A program made the position numbers and the translations under genes. A model generated the notes under the pieces. The model was not told the origin of the DNA, ran no database searches, and saw only the letters and a program-made list of their open reading frames with translations. A DNA stretch of 64,000 nt, from the NCBI GenBank assembly GCA_003856375.1, contig CP034120.1:2232001-2296000 (forward strand), read 5' to 3'. The stretch is from Glaciecola amylolytica (GTDB lineage Bacteria; Bacteroidota; Bacteroidia; Flavobacteriales_D; Crocinitomicaceae). Below are positions 6,797-16,900 of this stretch, one piece after another; position 1 is the stretch's first letter; each line of letters starts with the position of its first letter.

Positions 6797-9700
6797 TTAT
6801 TCCGCTTTAATTCTTCCTCCCTGAGCTCTGAATTGCATTTCCAACGACTTGCGCTCCTCTTCTCCGTCCACCGTCATGGAAACTTCAATGGAAGAAGCTG
6901 TTGTTTTTACTTCATAGGGAAGTGTCAAGCGAAGAATCCAATTTGCCAGCGAACCCGGAATTTCCTTTTTGTCCCATACTCCTACAACCAAATTCTGATT
7001 CGGTTCATTTAGTTCTTCTTTCGATACCGGAGTTTTCACCAAGGTATCAAAGATCACGGCTTGATTCACCAATTTCGGCAAGACTTCTGCTTTCACCGTT
7101 TTGATTCTCAAATCTGTCTGATCAAAATAGAAATCTCCCTGAATCCGCAATTGATTCATCAATTTTCGCGGATATTCCGGATACGTTTCCCGGGAAACAA
7201 GTACGTACTCTTTCAAGGCTTTCTTTTCTACCGGCGGATTTGCTTTCGCATATTCCTTCGCCACCTGCTCGTTTACCAGAATTTCCTGAACTTTCGGCAA
7301 TTCCTGTTCCTTAAACAAAATAGCTTCTCCCTCCGTTTCCAATAAGCGTTTTGCTTCCTGCAGAGAAATCCGTTCGCCATTGTAATAAGCTGTAATAAAG
7401 GCATCCGAAACACCTTTTTCAATCACATCTGCTTTCTTAGGTCGTGCTTCATCCACCGAGCGGAATGTTCCTGTGGAATAACGGATCTGTCCGTTCTCCA
7501 AACGGCGTGTTACCAAAGGATCAATGTCGTGCAGCTGCTCTTTCGTTGCCGGGCGATTGTATACTCCGACCTGAACCGTGTAGAACAATCCTTTGATTTC
7601 TTCAATCGCAATAGCGGAAACAGCTCCCGGAGCTTTGTTGTAATCACTGACTTTCGGCTCGGTTTTGTATTTCGCAATCGTATCTTGCGGAAGCTGTGCA
7701 ATCGTATTTTGAATGACTTCCATCACAATCGAATCCTGGCGCATCGGCTTACACAAGCCCTGCTCTTCCAATTGTCTTGCTTCTGCCAGGGAAATGCGTT
7801 TTCCATCGCAATACGCCACCACAAACGCATCTTTGTAACCCAAAGCGCGAATATCCTGCTGTGCATCCAAAACGCGTTGTCTGTTTCCGAAATAACCGGC
7901 TAAATAACGGGTGATTCCGTTATCCAGTTTTTCTCCCGTAACAGGCGTAAATTCTTTAAACAAATCTTCCGGAATCGGCTTGGCAAACGCTCCGACCTGT
8001 ACGCGATACACCAAACCAGTCGGTGCCTTCACTCCTACCGGAATGGCCTTCTTGATCACATTCGGCTGAACGGCTGTTTCTTTCTTAATTTCAAAACCAT
8101 TGCCAACCTGTGGAGCAAGCACTTCGGAAATTGTTGTGGAAAGTGATTCTTTTGGCTGAACTTCTCTCGTCAATACATTTTTCCACGCTTCCTTATTTCC
8201 TTCTACCTGATTCAGCGCCAAATCCAACGCCTCTTCCTTTGAAGCGATTTCCTGATTTTTAGTATTCAATTCTTTGCTTAAACGCTCAATTTCGTTTTGA
8301 ACAGCAGCTTTCTCAGCCGGATTCTCCGTTTTAACGTATGTATTTCGCTGTTCTTCCAGTTTGACTTTAGTCTGATTCACCGCTTCTTTCAAACGATTGA
8401 TTCCCTGCTGCTGCTCACGCAATTTCGGGTAGGTTTTATCGGATGCGATTCGCTGTTCTTCTTCCACTGAAACCGTTTTCAACAAAGCCGGATCATTGAT
8501 CAGATCATGTGTCTTTTCCTTCGCAAGCACATCCAGATGTTGATCTATTTTAGCAATGGCTTCTTCGAGTATTTTCTTCTGATTTTTCAGCTCGGAAACC
8601 TGTTTCGGGTCAAGAGTTGTCTTTTGCAAGACCGCTTCAATTTCTCCGATTTCAATGGTGAAACGTCTGCGTTGTTCTTTCAATGCATTTTCGGGCTGAA
8701 CAACCTGTTTTGTCTCTTCAAAAGCCTTTTTTCCGTCCAAATATTGTTTTGCAGCATCCAAAAGAGTCAAATCACTTGTTTTCTCCAAAAGCGGATCAGC
8801 TGCATTCGTAGTTTCTGATGTTCGGCTCAAAACAACTTCCTTCACAGGATCGTTACCCGGAATTTGTTCCAACGCTTGTTTTTTCTCCTCAGCAGCTTGG
8901 TTTAAGCTCACTAATTCCTTTTGCTGAATGACCTGATTCGTTTGTTTTTGTGCTTCCTGATTAACAGCCAGTTTCTTTTCAATCTCTGTTTTCTCTTTGT
9001 TGGAAGCCGCTGCCAATTGTGTCTTTAAAGCTTGTTCTTCCTCTTTTAGTTTTGTCAATTCCTTTTCCGGATTTTTAGAATCCGTTGTCTTAACAGCAAT
9101 CAATTCATTGAGGTCGATTTCAATGATTCCCTTTCGTTGTTTGATCTCCGCCAATTGCTTTTCTAAAAGCTGAATTTTCGTGTCGTTTTTCGTATCCGAA
9201 CGCTTTTCTTCATCCAGTTTCAGTTCAATACTTTCCGACAATTCGTTCAACAACTTCAACTGTTTTTCAGCCTCTTCTTTGCTTGCAGCTTTCTTGCTCA
9301 TCGCAAATTCGTAATCGCTGCCCAAAACGGTTTCCAAACTCGCTACGTCGTTGTTTACAGCTGAAACAGGTTCTTTGTTTGCCGAAGCTTTCAACTCTTC
9401 TTCCGTTTCCTTCGATTGCTGCAACAAATCCGTCAACACCTGATTTTCGGCTGTTTTTTCAGCTGAAAAAGTCTTTTCCAAACTTTTGGCATTTGCCTGA
9501 ATCTGTTTTTCAAGAGCCGTTTGAAGTTTCTTCTCTTCCACTAATTTGGCCTGAGCTTCTTCTTTGCTCAGGTTTTGAATTTCATCCGTACTCAAAACCT
9601 GGTAAGTGGGCAGGATTTCCTGACGAAGCTGTTCGTCTTTCAATTTTGCTTTTGCCTGCGAAACAGCCGTTTGCTTTTGTTCATCTAATTTCGCTTCGTG

Positions 9701-12700
9701 GATCGCTTGCAGCTGATCCAAATCGGATGACTTCTTAATTGCAGCGGAATCTGCCGGAGTTTTAGCCAGAACTTTTTTCGTTTTCTCCTGCTGTTCGCGA
9801 ATGGAAACAAGCATTTTCGTTTCTTCCTCCAACAATAATTTCGTTTTCTCCTCCGGATTCGAAGTTCCGGATTCAATTTTCGAGATGGTTTCCTGATAAG
9901 TTGGCCGCACTTCTTTAGCCAAATCCTTCTCTTCCGTATTTTTCGGATTGGTTTCCACCACTGCGTTCAAAACTTTGATTTCTTCGTTTCTCGAAGCAAT
10001 GTTTTCCTCAAACTGCTGTTTCAGATCCCGAAGCACTTCTTTTCTTCGGGTACTTAAAGCATCCGTTTTCGGAGTCAATGTCTGCAATTCCTGATCAATG
10101 GAACGAACCGCTTTCTCTTCCAATTGATTCAAAGCTTTCAATTCTCCAATTCCGTTTCCGTCTCCGATCGCTTTTTTCTCTTCTTCGTAATTCGGAGCAA
10201 GCTGATTCAATTCCTTCTCGATCGTAATTGCCGCCAGCTCGTCATTTTGTTTCGATTGCAGTTCATCCAACTGATCCTGCCGTTCTTTGACTGAAGCCTC
10301 TTTTTGTTTCTTCAACGCAGTCAAAGCATCCTTTTTATCCTGCATTTTCTGATTCAGAGGATCTTTCGTCAAAACCTCATATACTTTGTCAATTTCCGAA
10401 TCAATCTGATCCAGCAGCTTTTCATCCACCAGATTCTGAGCTTTCAGTTTCTCTTCCGGATTTGAATTCGTTGCAGCATTTTTTAACTGCTCTTCGTAAT
10501 CCGGCATCAATACCTGCAACTCTTTTTCAGCAGTCGTCGATGTATTTTTCGGAAGAACCGCATCGGAAAGAATGGTTTCCTTGTTCTTTGTATTCTCGGC
10601 TTTTAAGTTCAGTACCTGCTCTTTTTGGGTCAGCAATTTCGCATCATTCGGATTTTTACCCAATCCTTCTTCCACTTTCGCCAACTCCTGAGTGAGTTTT
10701 TTATCCAGCTGCTCGTTGTTTTTCACTTTCAGAGCCACTTTCTCTTCGTGAGTCAAATCCGCTTGCTGATCAACCGCCTGTTGAGCCAACTCGTAATTTT
10801 TCTCATATTCCTCTACCCGTTCTTTCGATTCCTGAGCCAGAATATCATTCGTACGCGCTGTGACATGTGACGTATCGATCGATTTCACTTGCTGTTTTAC
10901 GTACGATTCGAGCGATTTGACATTGTTCGAATGAATGGCTTCTACTTTCAGATCTGCTTCCGCTTTCGTTACTTTCCGGTTTTCATCGGTGTTTTGCAGG
11001 TTATTGATGAAGGTAATCTGTTTCGTATTGCTGATTTCTTTCTTATTCAATTCGGCTACTTTTCCTTCCAAACGATTCGTTTCTTCCGAAACCAGTGTTT
11101 TCTCCGCTTCCCTGGAATCAATTTTAGATTGGATCGCCGGCTGATCTTTTGCTTTGGCAACGGCTAATTCCGATTTCAGGGTTTTTAGTTCCTGTTCCAG
11201 CTTCTGATCGTTTTCTTTATACGAATTCAACTGTTTTTTCAACTGTTCCGTCTGTTTTCCCACTGCTTCATTTTGAGCCAGCAGATTATCAACCGGATGC
11301 GTTTCTTTTTCGTTTTCGATCTCTTTCACCAAATCAGCTTTGGCAATAACGGCTTCTTTCAACTGATCGTATTTTTCATCGACCACCGCCTTACGCACTA
11401 CCTCTTTTAATTCTGTAATGGCTTTTAACTGCTCTTTTTCCTTTGGAATGAGCTTGGAAATACTATCGGAAAAAGCATCGATTCGCAGAATTTCTTCTTT
11501 CAATTCCAGAATTCGTTCCACCTTATCGTTGGCAGCAAGCAAAATATCATTCTTTTCCGTCTTGGTTTCCGCAGCATTTGCTTTTGCAACGTCTTTTTTG
11601 ATTTCAGCCTGAAGCTTTTCTACTTCCCCTGCTTTATCAACAATGGCAATCAATGACCCGTTTTCCAGGCGTTCCAGTCCGTCTACTTTTTGTTCCTGTT
11701 TTTGCTGAATGGCTTCAAACTTCGAAATGATCTCCTGATTCGATGCATTTTCCAGTCCGATATCCGCCAGTACTTTCTTGTTTTCCTTTTGAGCGTCCAG
11801 AGCATTGATGTCGAAATGTCCGGCGTTTACATTTAATTCGGCTCTCGCCCGAATGACTTCCGCCAAAATTCCCTGTGCATCTTCCACTTCTTCGTTAAAC
11901 AAATCAACCACCCGGACAACGTCTTCATTATTGAGTGCTTCTTCCTGAATTTTTTGCTTCAAGGGTTTAAACTCTTTCAAAAACGGAATGTTCACCTGTG
12001 ATTTATGAATCGTTGTACTTCCTCCAACAGTCATTTCGTAGGTATACTTTCCACCTTTCGGGAACGTGATCAGATATTTCCCCTCTTCGTTGGAATTAAA
12101 TACTCCGACTTCATTTCCGGAAACCACATCCGTTACCTTGATGCTGAGTTTTTTATTTTCGGGATTGATTGATGATTTGAATTCTCCTTTTACAATGGCC
12201 AGCTGAAGCGGAACACGGTCTACACGCACTTTATACACATGAATCTTGCCGTTTTCACTTTGTCGCGCCGATGCGAAATAAGCATTTTGTTCCAAAGAAT
12301 CGACCACATAGAACAAATCATTGTCGGGTGAAGAAATGGCAAAATCCATGTTCTCCGGATCGCCAAACGAATTTGTTTCAGCATCAAACCGGGAACGAAA
12401 CACATCAAATCCTCCCATGGAATTGTGTCCTTTCGAACAGAAATACAAATATTCTCCATTCGGACTCAAATACGGAAAGTCTTCATCAAACTTCGTGTTT
12501 ACATTCCCCGGAACCAAAGCCGGAAGTCCCCACTTTCCATCCGGAAGTCTTTTCCGGCAGTAAATATCCTTGCTTCCTTTATCAGATTCACCGTAAGAGG
12601 AATAATAAACAGTCTGCGCATTATCCGGAAAATGGATCAATGGAGTGTGATTGCGTTTCTTATCGATTTTGGATTGGTAATCAGCCGTGATCAGAATCAC

Positions 12701-13252
12701 TCCTCCGATATGAGACAAGTTGTATAAACGGAAAAACGAACCGTATTCAATCTGCTTCTTTTCCAGAACCACCAGATCTGTAATCGTTGTGAGCAGTTTT
12801 TTTCCGTTCTGGCACATTTCAATCTGCCTTTCAACTTCAAAACCGGGATTGGGTTTTCCTGCACTTTTCTGAATATAAACGTTGTAGTTTTTGATTGCCT
12901 CGTTGAACTGGAAGTTCAAATGGTAGGCTTTTCCCAAATAGAAATAAGCTTCCGGAGCAATGGCAGGATCGGTGATACTGAAATTCAAATATTTGAATGC
13001 ATCCTGCTTTTTATTCGAATTGAAAAGCAGACAGGTTCCGTATTTGTAGTTGTAATCCGTCGACCGGGGATTCAAAGCAATCAGATGCAGATAGAGCGGA
13101 GTTGCTTCAACAAATTGTTCCGAATGAAAGAGTTTGTCGGCTTTTACCTTCAGATCTGCCTCGGTTTCTTGTGCAAAAGACAGTTGAGCCGTTTGAATAA
13201 ACAGAAATAGTAGTAACCAACCATTTATCAATTTAAATGACTTCAAACTCAA
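6797..13252 (-). CDS. Giant PorE-like periplasmic protein: TPR, beta-propeller, coiled coil, two SPOR domains (2151 aa)
   Basis: A Sec signal peptide (about 1-28, ending LSFAQ) is followed by TPR-like helices (about 30-155), PD40/WD40-like propeller repeats (about 205-350, with SPNGEYLYFCSKGHNSMGGF), a carboxypeptidase-regulatory-like beta domain (about 355-425), more than 1200 residues of charged coiled coil, and two SPOR domains (VYRVQVGAF near 1747 and FYTVQVGVYN near 1887, each ending in a conserved Y.DG/Y.NG.RISL segment). A C-terminal beta domain of about 150 residues closes it. SPOR domains bind denuded peptidoglycan glycan strands. The front half has the domain order of PorE, a T9SS protein whose OmpA-like tail holds peptidoglycan. 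A structural or secretion-linked anchor in the periplasm is therefore likely but inferred. It begins 24 bp after plsY ends. Confidence 0.8.
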   Translation of the reverse strand: MSLKSFKLINGWLLLFLFIQTAQLSFAQETEADLKVKADKLFHSEQFVEATPLYLHLIALNPRSTDYNYKYGTCLLFNSNKKQDAFKYLNFSITDPAIAPEAYFYLGKAYHLNFQFNEAIKNYNVYIQKSAGKPNPGFEVERQIEMCQNGKKLLTTITDLVVLEKKQIEYGSFFRLYNLSHIGGVILITADYQSKIDKKRNHTPLIHFPDNAQTVYYSSYGESDKGSKDIYCRKRLPDGKWGLPALVPGNVNTKFDEDFPYLSPNGEYLYFCSKGHNSMGGFDVFRSRFDAETNSFGDPENMDFAISSPDNDLFYVVDSLEQNAYFASARQSENGKIHVYKVRVDRVPLQLAIVKGEFKSSINPENKKLSIKVTDVVSGNEVGVFNSNEEGKYLITFPKGGKYTYEMTVGGSTTIHKSQVNIPFLKEFKPLKQKIQEEALNNEDVVRVVDLFNEEVEDAQGILAEVIRARAELNVNAGHFDINALDAQKENKKVLADIGLENASNQEIISKFEAIQQKQEQKVDGLERLENGSLIAIVDKAGEVEKLQAEIKKDVAKANAAETKTEKNDILLAANDKVERILELKEEILRIDAFSDSISKLIPKEKEQLKAITELKEVVRKAVVDEKYDQLKEAVIAKADLVKEIENEKETHPVDNLLAQNEAVGKQTEQLKKQLNSYKENDQKLEQELKTLKSELAVAKAKDQPAIQSKIDSREAEKTLVSEETNRLEGKVAELNKKEISNTKQITFINNLQNTDENRKVTKAEADLKVEAIHSNNVKSLESYVKQQVKSIDTSHVTARTNDILAQESKERVEEYEKNYELAQQAVDQQADLTHEEKVALKVKNNEQLDKKLTQELAKVEEGLGKNPNDAKLLTQKEQVLNLKAENTKNKETILSDAVLPKNTSTTAEKELQVLMPDYEEQLKNAATNSNPEEKLKAQNLVDEKLLDQIDSEIDKVYEVLTKDPLNQKMQDKKDALTALKKQKEASVKERQDQLDELQSKQNDELAAITIEKELNQLAPNYEEEKKAIGDGNGIGELKALNQLEEKAVRSIDQELQTLTPKTDALSTRRKEVLRDLKQQFEENIASRNEEIKVLNAVVETNPKNTEEKDLAKEVRPTYQETISKIESGTSNPEEKTKLLLEEETKMLVSIREQQEKTKKVLAKTPADSAAIKKSSDLDQLQAIHEAKLDEQKQTAVSQAKAKLKDEQLRQEILPTYQVLSTDEIQNLSKEEAQAKLVEEKKLQTALEKQIQANAKSLEKTFSAEKTAENQVLTDLLQQSKETEEELKASANKEPVSAVNNDVASLETVLGSDYEFAMSKKAASKEEAEKQLKLLNELSESIELKLDEEKRSDTKNDTKIQLLEKQLAEIKQRKGIIEIDLNELIAVKTTDSKNPEKELTKLKEEEQALKTQLAAASNKEKTEIEKKLAVNQEAQKQTNQVIQQKELVSLNQAAEEKKQALEQIPGNDPVKEVVLSRTSETTNAADPLLEKTSDLTLLDAAKQYLDGKKAFEETKQVVQPENALKEQRRRFTIEIGEIEAVLQKTTLDPKQVSELKNQKKILEEAIAKIDQHLDVLAKEKTHDLINDPALLKTVSVEEEQRIASDKTYPKLREQQQGINRLKEAVNQTKVKLEEQRNTYVKTENPAEKAAVQNEIERLSKELNTKNQEIASKEEALDLALNQVEGNKEAWKNVLTREVQPKESLSTTISEVLAPQVGNGFEIKKETAVQPNVIKKAIPVGVKAPTGLVYRVQVGAFAKPIPEDLFKEFTPVTGEKLDNGITRYLAGYFGNRQRVLDAQQDIRALGYKDAFVVAYCDGKRISLAEARQLEEQGLCKPMRQDSIVMEVIQNTIAQLPQDTIAKYKTEPKVSDYNKAPGAVSAIAIEEIKGLFYTVQVGVYNRPATKEQLHDIDPLVTRRLENGQIRYSTGTFRSVDEARPKKADVIEKGVSDAFITAYYNGERISLQEAKRLLETEGEAILFKEQELPKVQEILVNEQVAKEYAKANPPVEKKALKEYVLVSRETYPEYPRKLMNQLRIQGDFYFDQTDLRIKTVKAEVLPKLVNQAVIFDTLVKTPVSKEELNEPNQNLVVGVWDKKEIPGSLANWILRLTLPYEVKTTASSIEVSMTVDGEEERKSLEMQFRAQGGRIKAE

Positions 13253-13276
13253 CTTATTGTTTTAGAGGCAATACGT

Positions 13277-13900
13277 TTATTTCTTAAAAAGGTTCATTTT
13301 ACTTTCCGTTCCATCCAATAATCGTTTGATATTTTTACGATGGGCGAAAATAACAATGAACGCAAGCAAAGAACCAAAGATAGGTAAAGCGTATGTATTA
13401 ATGGGAAATAACCACAAACAACAGGAGAAAACAATTGCTGCGCTGATAGAGCCTAAAGACACATATTGTGTTGAAATAAAAACCACCAGAAAAACAAGCA
13501 GACAAATTCCGGCTGCTAAAGGCTGCAAACCGACAATGACTCCCAGAGAAGTTGCAACTCCCTTTCCTCCTTTAAAACCGGCAAAGATCGGAAACACGTG
13601 TCCCAATACAGCCATAAAAGAAGCTACTAATTGAATATGCGTTAAATGAGGTGAAGAAAAGTTCACCGGCAGTACAAAATACGGTAAAAGTACTGCCAGC
13701 ATTCCTTTTAAAATATCAATCGTTAGAACGACTCTACCTGCTTTTTTTCCAAGAACCCGGAACGTGTTTGTTGCTCCCGCATTTTTACTTCCGTGTTCCC
13801 GAACATCTAAATCATATTTCGCGCGACCTACCCAAACTGCTGTTGGTATTGATCCTAAAAAATATGCAGGTATAGCCCATAAAAAATCAGTCCAGTTCAT
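13277..13900 (-). CDS. plsY: Acyl-phosphate:glycerol-3-phosphate acyltransferase PlsY (207 aa)
   Basis: PlsY is the inner-membrane enzyme that moves an acyl group from acyl-phosphate to sn-glycerol-3-phosphate, giving lysophosphatidic acid for phospholipid synthesis. The signature loops are present: LGSIPTAVWVGR (about 16-27), REHGSKNAGATNTFRVLGKK (about 34-53), and HVFPIFAGFKGGKGVATSLG (about 100-119). Five hydrophobic segments fit the known topology. The length is normal. Its ATG overlaps the stop of the preceding 1536-aa gene by one base (TAATG), which implies translational coupling. It is followed 24 bp later by the 2151-aa gene. Confidence 0.95.
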   Translation of the reverse strand: MNWTDFLWAIPAYFLGSIPTAVWVGRAKYDLDVREHGSKNAGATNTFRVLGKKAGRVVLTIDILKGMLAVLLPYFVLPVNFSSPHLTHIQLVASFMAVLGHVFPIFAGFKGGKGVATSLGVIVGLQPLAAGICLLVFLVVFISTQYVSLGSISAAIVFSCCLWLFPINTYALPIFGSLLAFIVIFAHRKNIKRLLDGTESKMNLFKK

Positions 13901-16900
13901 TATTCAAAAATAGCATTTAGTTTGCCTAAATACACGCTATTCGTAGAGATTTGGTATAAGAAATTTTTCGTTTTGCGTTTATCTTCCTTGATTGCATTAA
14001 TCGCATTTGACAAATCCGAATCGCTGGTGATAATATTGAATGTTCCGTCTCGCTTCATCATCGAATAATCGAACAAATAATCCGGTCCTCCCGGAACCTG
14101 CATCATCATCGTGAAATGGTCGCCGTTGGAAGAGTAAATCTGTTCAAATGCCGAACGGAATACCACTTGTCTCATCACCGGTTTTCCATAGAAATTGACA
14201 ATTGCAGCACCTTCCAGACTCGACATCAATCCGCGGATATCTTTGGAAGCAGGAATATTTTTCAAATGAACACCTGTGATCACAATGGATTTTTCCATTT
14301 CATCCGGCAAACGTTTGATCTTTTTATCCTCAGAAAGTGTGTAATCGGATTTGATCTTATCTGCTGTTTTGCGATCTCCCCATGTCAACAAAGCCTGTTC
14401 GATGTTGGTCGTTTCAAACGAAAGCGGTTTGGATTCTTTGTAATCCACGATTCGCTGTCCGGCACTTTCCCAAACACCTTTGTCCATCGGTAAGTTCAGC
14501 TTCAAAGTCGCATTCACATCCGTTTGTCCGTTTTGCTGGTTGTATGTCACGGTTCCTACAGCGTCAACTGTAACGTCTCCGTAATCCATTCCCAGATTGA
14601 TCTTTCCTTCTCCGTTCATCGAACAGCTTTCAGTGTGCAATGCAATGAAGTTACCCGGTTCGCTGCGGTTCAACAATTTTTCTTTCGGTCCGATCTGGAA
14701 TTCTTTCGCAGAGAAATCGTATTGAAGTACTCCGGTTGCCGTAATGAAGATCGGATCGTTCGGATCTTCCAGAGACGACAAGAATGTCGGATACAAACGG
14801 ATGGAATCTTTCTGGCGCGAATCTCTCCAAACGATACCCGCAGCAATTGCTTGTCCGTCCAATGTTTTCATGTTCGGTGTAACCGGAATCTGAATATTTT
14901 TCGGATCGATTTCTGCCGTAAACGACATCCAGCTCTTCGTAAATTTCTCACAGTTGTGATTAATCCGCGTTGCTCCGGTAAAACTGATCAGCGGATTTGC
15001 CGCTTTCACTTTCATTGCTCCGTAGTAATCGAAGTATTTGTTCAGTTTGAATCCTGCTTCGCTCTTCACCGTTCCGTTTGCAACTGTTTGGAAAGAAGAA
15101 TCCACCCCGATTTTGTCCATGTGAATCAATGTTTTCACGGAATCAGCATCGTAATACGGATAATCTCCTTCTGAAGTATATTTTCTTCGTGCCGCAATAT
15201 TGGTTTTTGCATTCAGGAAAGTATGGTATTTCGTAACGTAATTGGCTACGATCTTCGAGTTCAACAAGGGATCCATTGCTGCATTTTTGCGGATCGTAAC
15301 TTTAGAGCTGTCCGGATAAATACGTGCATCCGCCACATCGATAAACTTCGTATCTGAACAGTAAAGAACCTTGCTTCTCATCGTAAATTTCACTTTTGGT
15401 GCTCTGAATGCCAAAGAGTCCTGATCCGGATGCGTGGAGAACATATTTGGCTGTGCCAGATCCAGATCCGTATTGATATTGATATCTCCCGAACCGGTTC
15501 CTTTTTTTGAAAGCTCCATTTCGTCCTGATCCATTAACCAGGTAAACAAATCCACTTTACAAGCGTACTTGATCACCGGGAAATATTTCATTTCTTCTCC
15601 GTCATTGGATTTGAAATCTCCTTTTCTGTCTTTGAAAGAAATGTGTGCATTCACATTATTGGAAGAAAAGGCCAGCGGACTTTCTCCTTCTTCCGGCACA
15701 GGGTTCTTCAGGTTAAAGACCGAAGTATCCGAATCGATGTCGTAGCGCTTGAATCGGAATGCATCAGATCCCAAATTCGCTTTTTGCATAGACATGATTC
15801 CGTAACCGGTCATTCCAGTTGGCTGAATAATTGCCGTTCCTTTCATTTTAGCTTCTCCTCCGAAGAAAGTCAGCTCGTTTTCCAATGTGGAAGATGCTTT
15901 CAATACATTTTGTTTCGGAACATACGTAATAAAGGCATCCGGAGATTTTACATCCGGGAACTGAACTCCTGTTTCGATTGGTTTGTTTTCAAATTTCGCA
16001 TATCCCAAAGTAGAATCCGGAAGGAACGTAAAGGCTTTGGAATCGGAAGTTGAATGAATGAAATTAATGATCCCTGCTCCCTGCAATCCGTTGTTCGACA
16101 ATACAATCTTGTTTTTGTACATCGCTTTTGTGCCGTAGAAAACATGTCCTTCAGCCGGTGCAACCGTACTGAAACCAAGGGAATAATCCGCCATGATTCT
16201 CAAATCTTCCTTGATTACAGGGAAAATACCTGCAGAAACCAATTCCCCTTTCAAGCGGAATGATTTTTCGTTGAAATTGTCCAAACTATCCATTTCGAAT
16301 GGCGTACAGGTATAATAGAATCTTGCAGAATCATAAGCCCCTTTGAACAAATCGTATTGGTTGTAATACACTTTGGAAGGTTTCGCCGATTTCAAAATCG
16401 GGTACTTGGTAATGTCTTTTTTCATTCCCGCTCTGTTTGTCGGATCATCGATGATAATCTCGCCGGAAATTCCGTTCAACGGAGAACCCAAAGCAATGGA
16501 TTTGTTCCCGTCAGCCTGAGAAAGCGGTTTTACGCGGAAGTAACTCTTATCTGTTTTGGTCAGATTGATCTTGTTTGCATCGTAATTATAGCTTGCCTCC
16601 AAAGTATGTACTTCAAATTTTCCGGCTGAAGCCCAACCTGTAAATTTGAAATCGCGGTTGCGGCTGATCTGTACTTTTGCGTTATCAGGCAAAACGAAAG
16701 AAGCCTGAGCATCTGAAATCGTGACACGATCTACAGCTTCCAATGAAATGTCCATTGAACTCAAACTCATTTTCCCGAAATTCGGCATACTTCTGCGCTG
16801 AATTGCCGAAAGTGAATCCTGTTTTGCAATTTTTTGAAGCGCCGGATTGTCTTTTAACTGCTCAGGAGCATATTTTGGTTTGGGGCGCATATCCGAAACG

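Noticed and set aside
6901-12727. Many plus-strand ORFs of 60-150 codons inside the 2151-aa gene
   Set aside because: They are antisense shadows of a coiled-coil gene with strongly biased codons, rich in Phe, Leu and Ser, with no starts or motifs of their own.
14116-15174. Plus-strand ORFs up to 216 codons within the 1536-aa gene
   Set aside because: Composition (high Phe, Arg, Cys, Ser) and position are those of antisense reading; no promoter or family motif.
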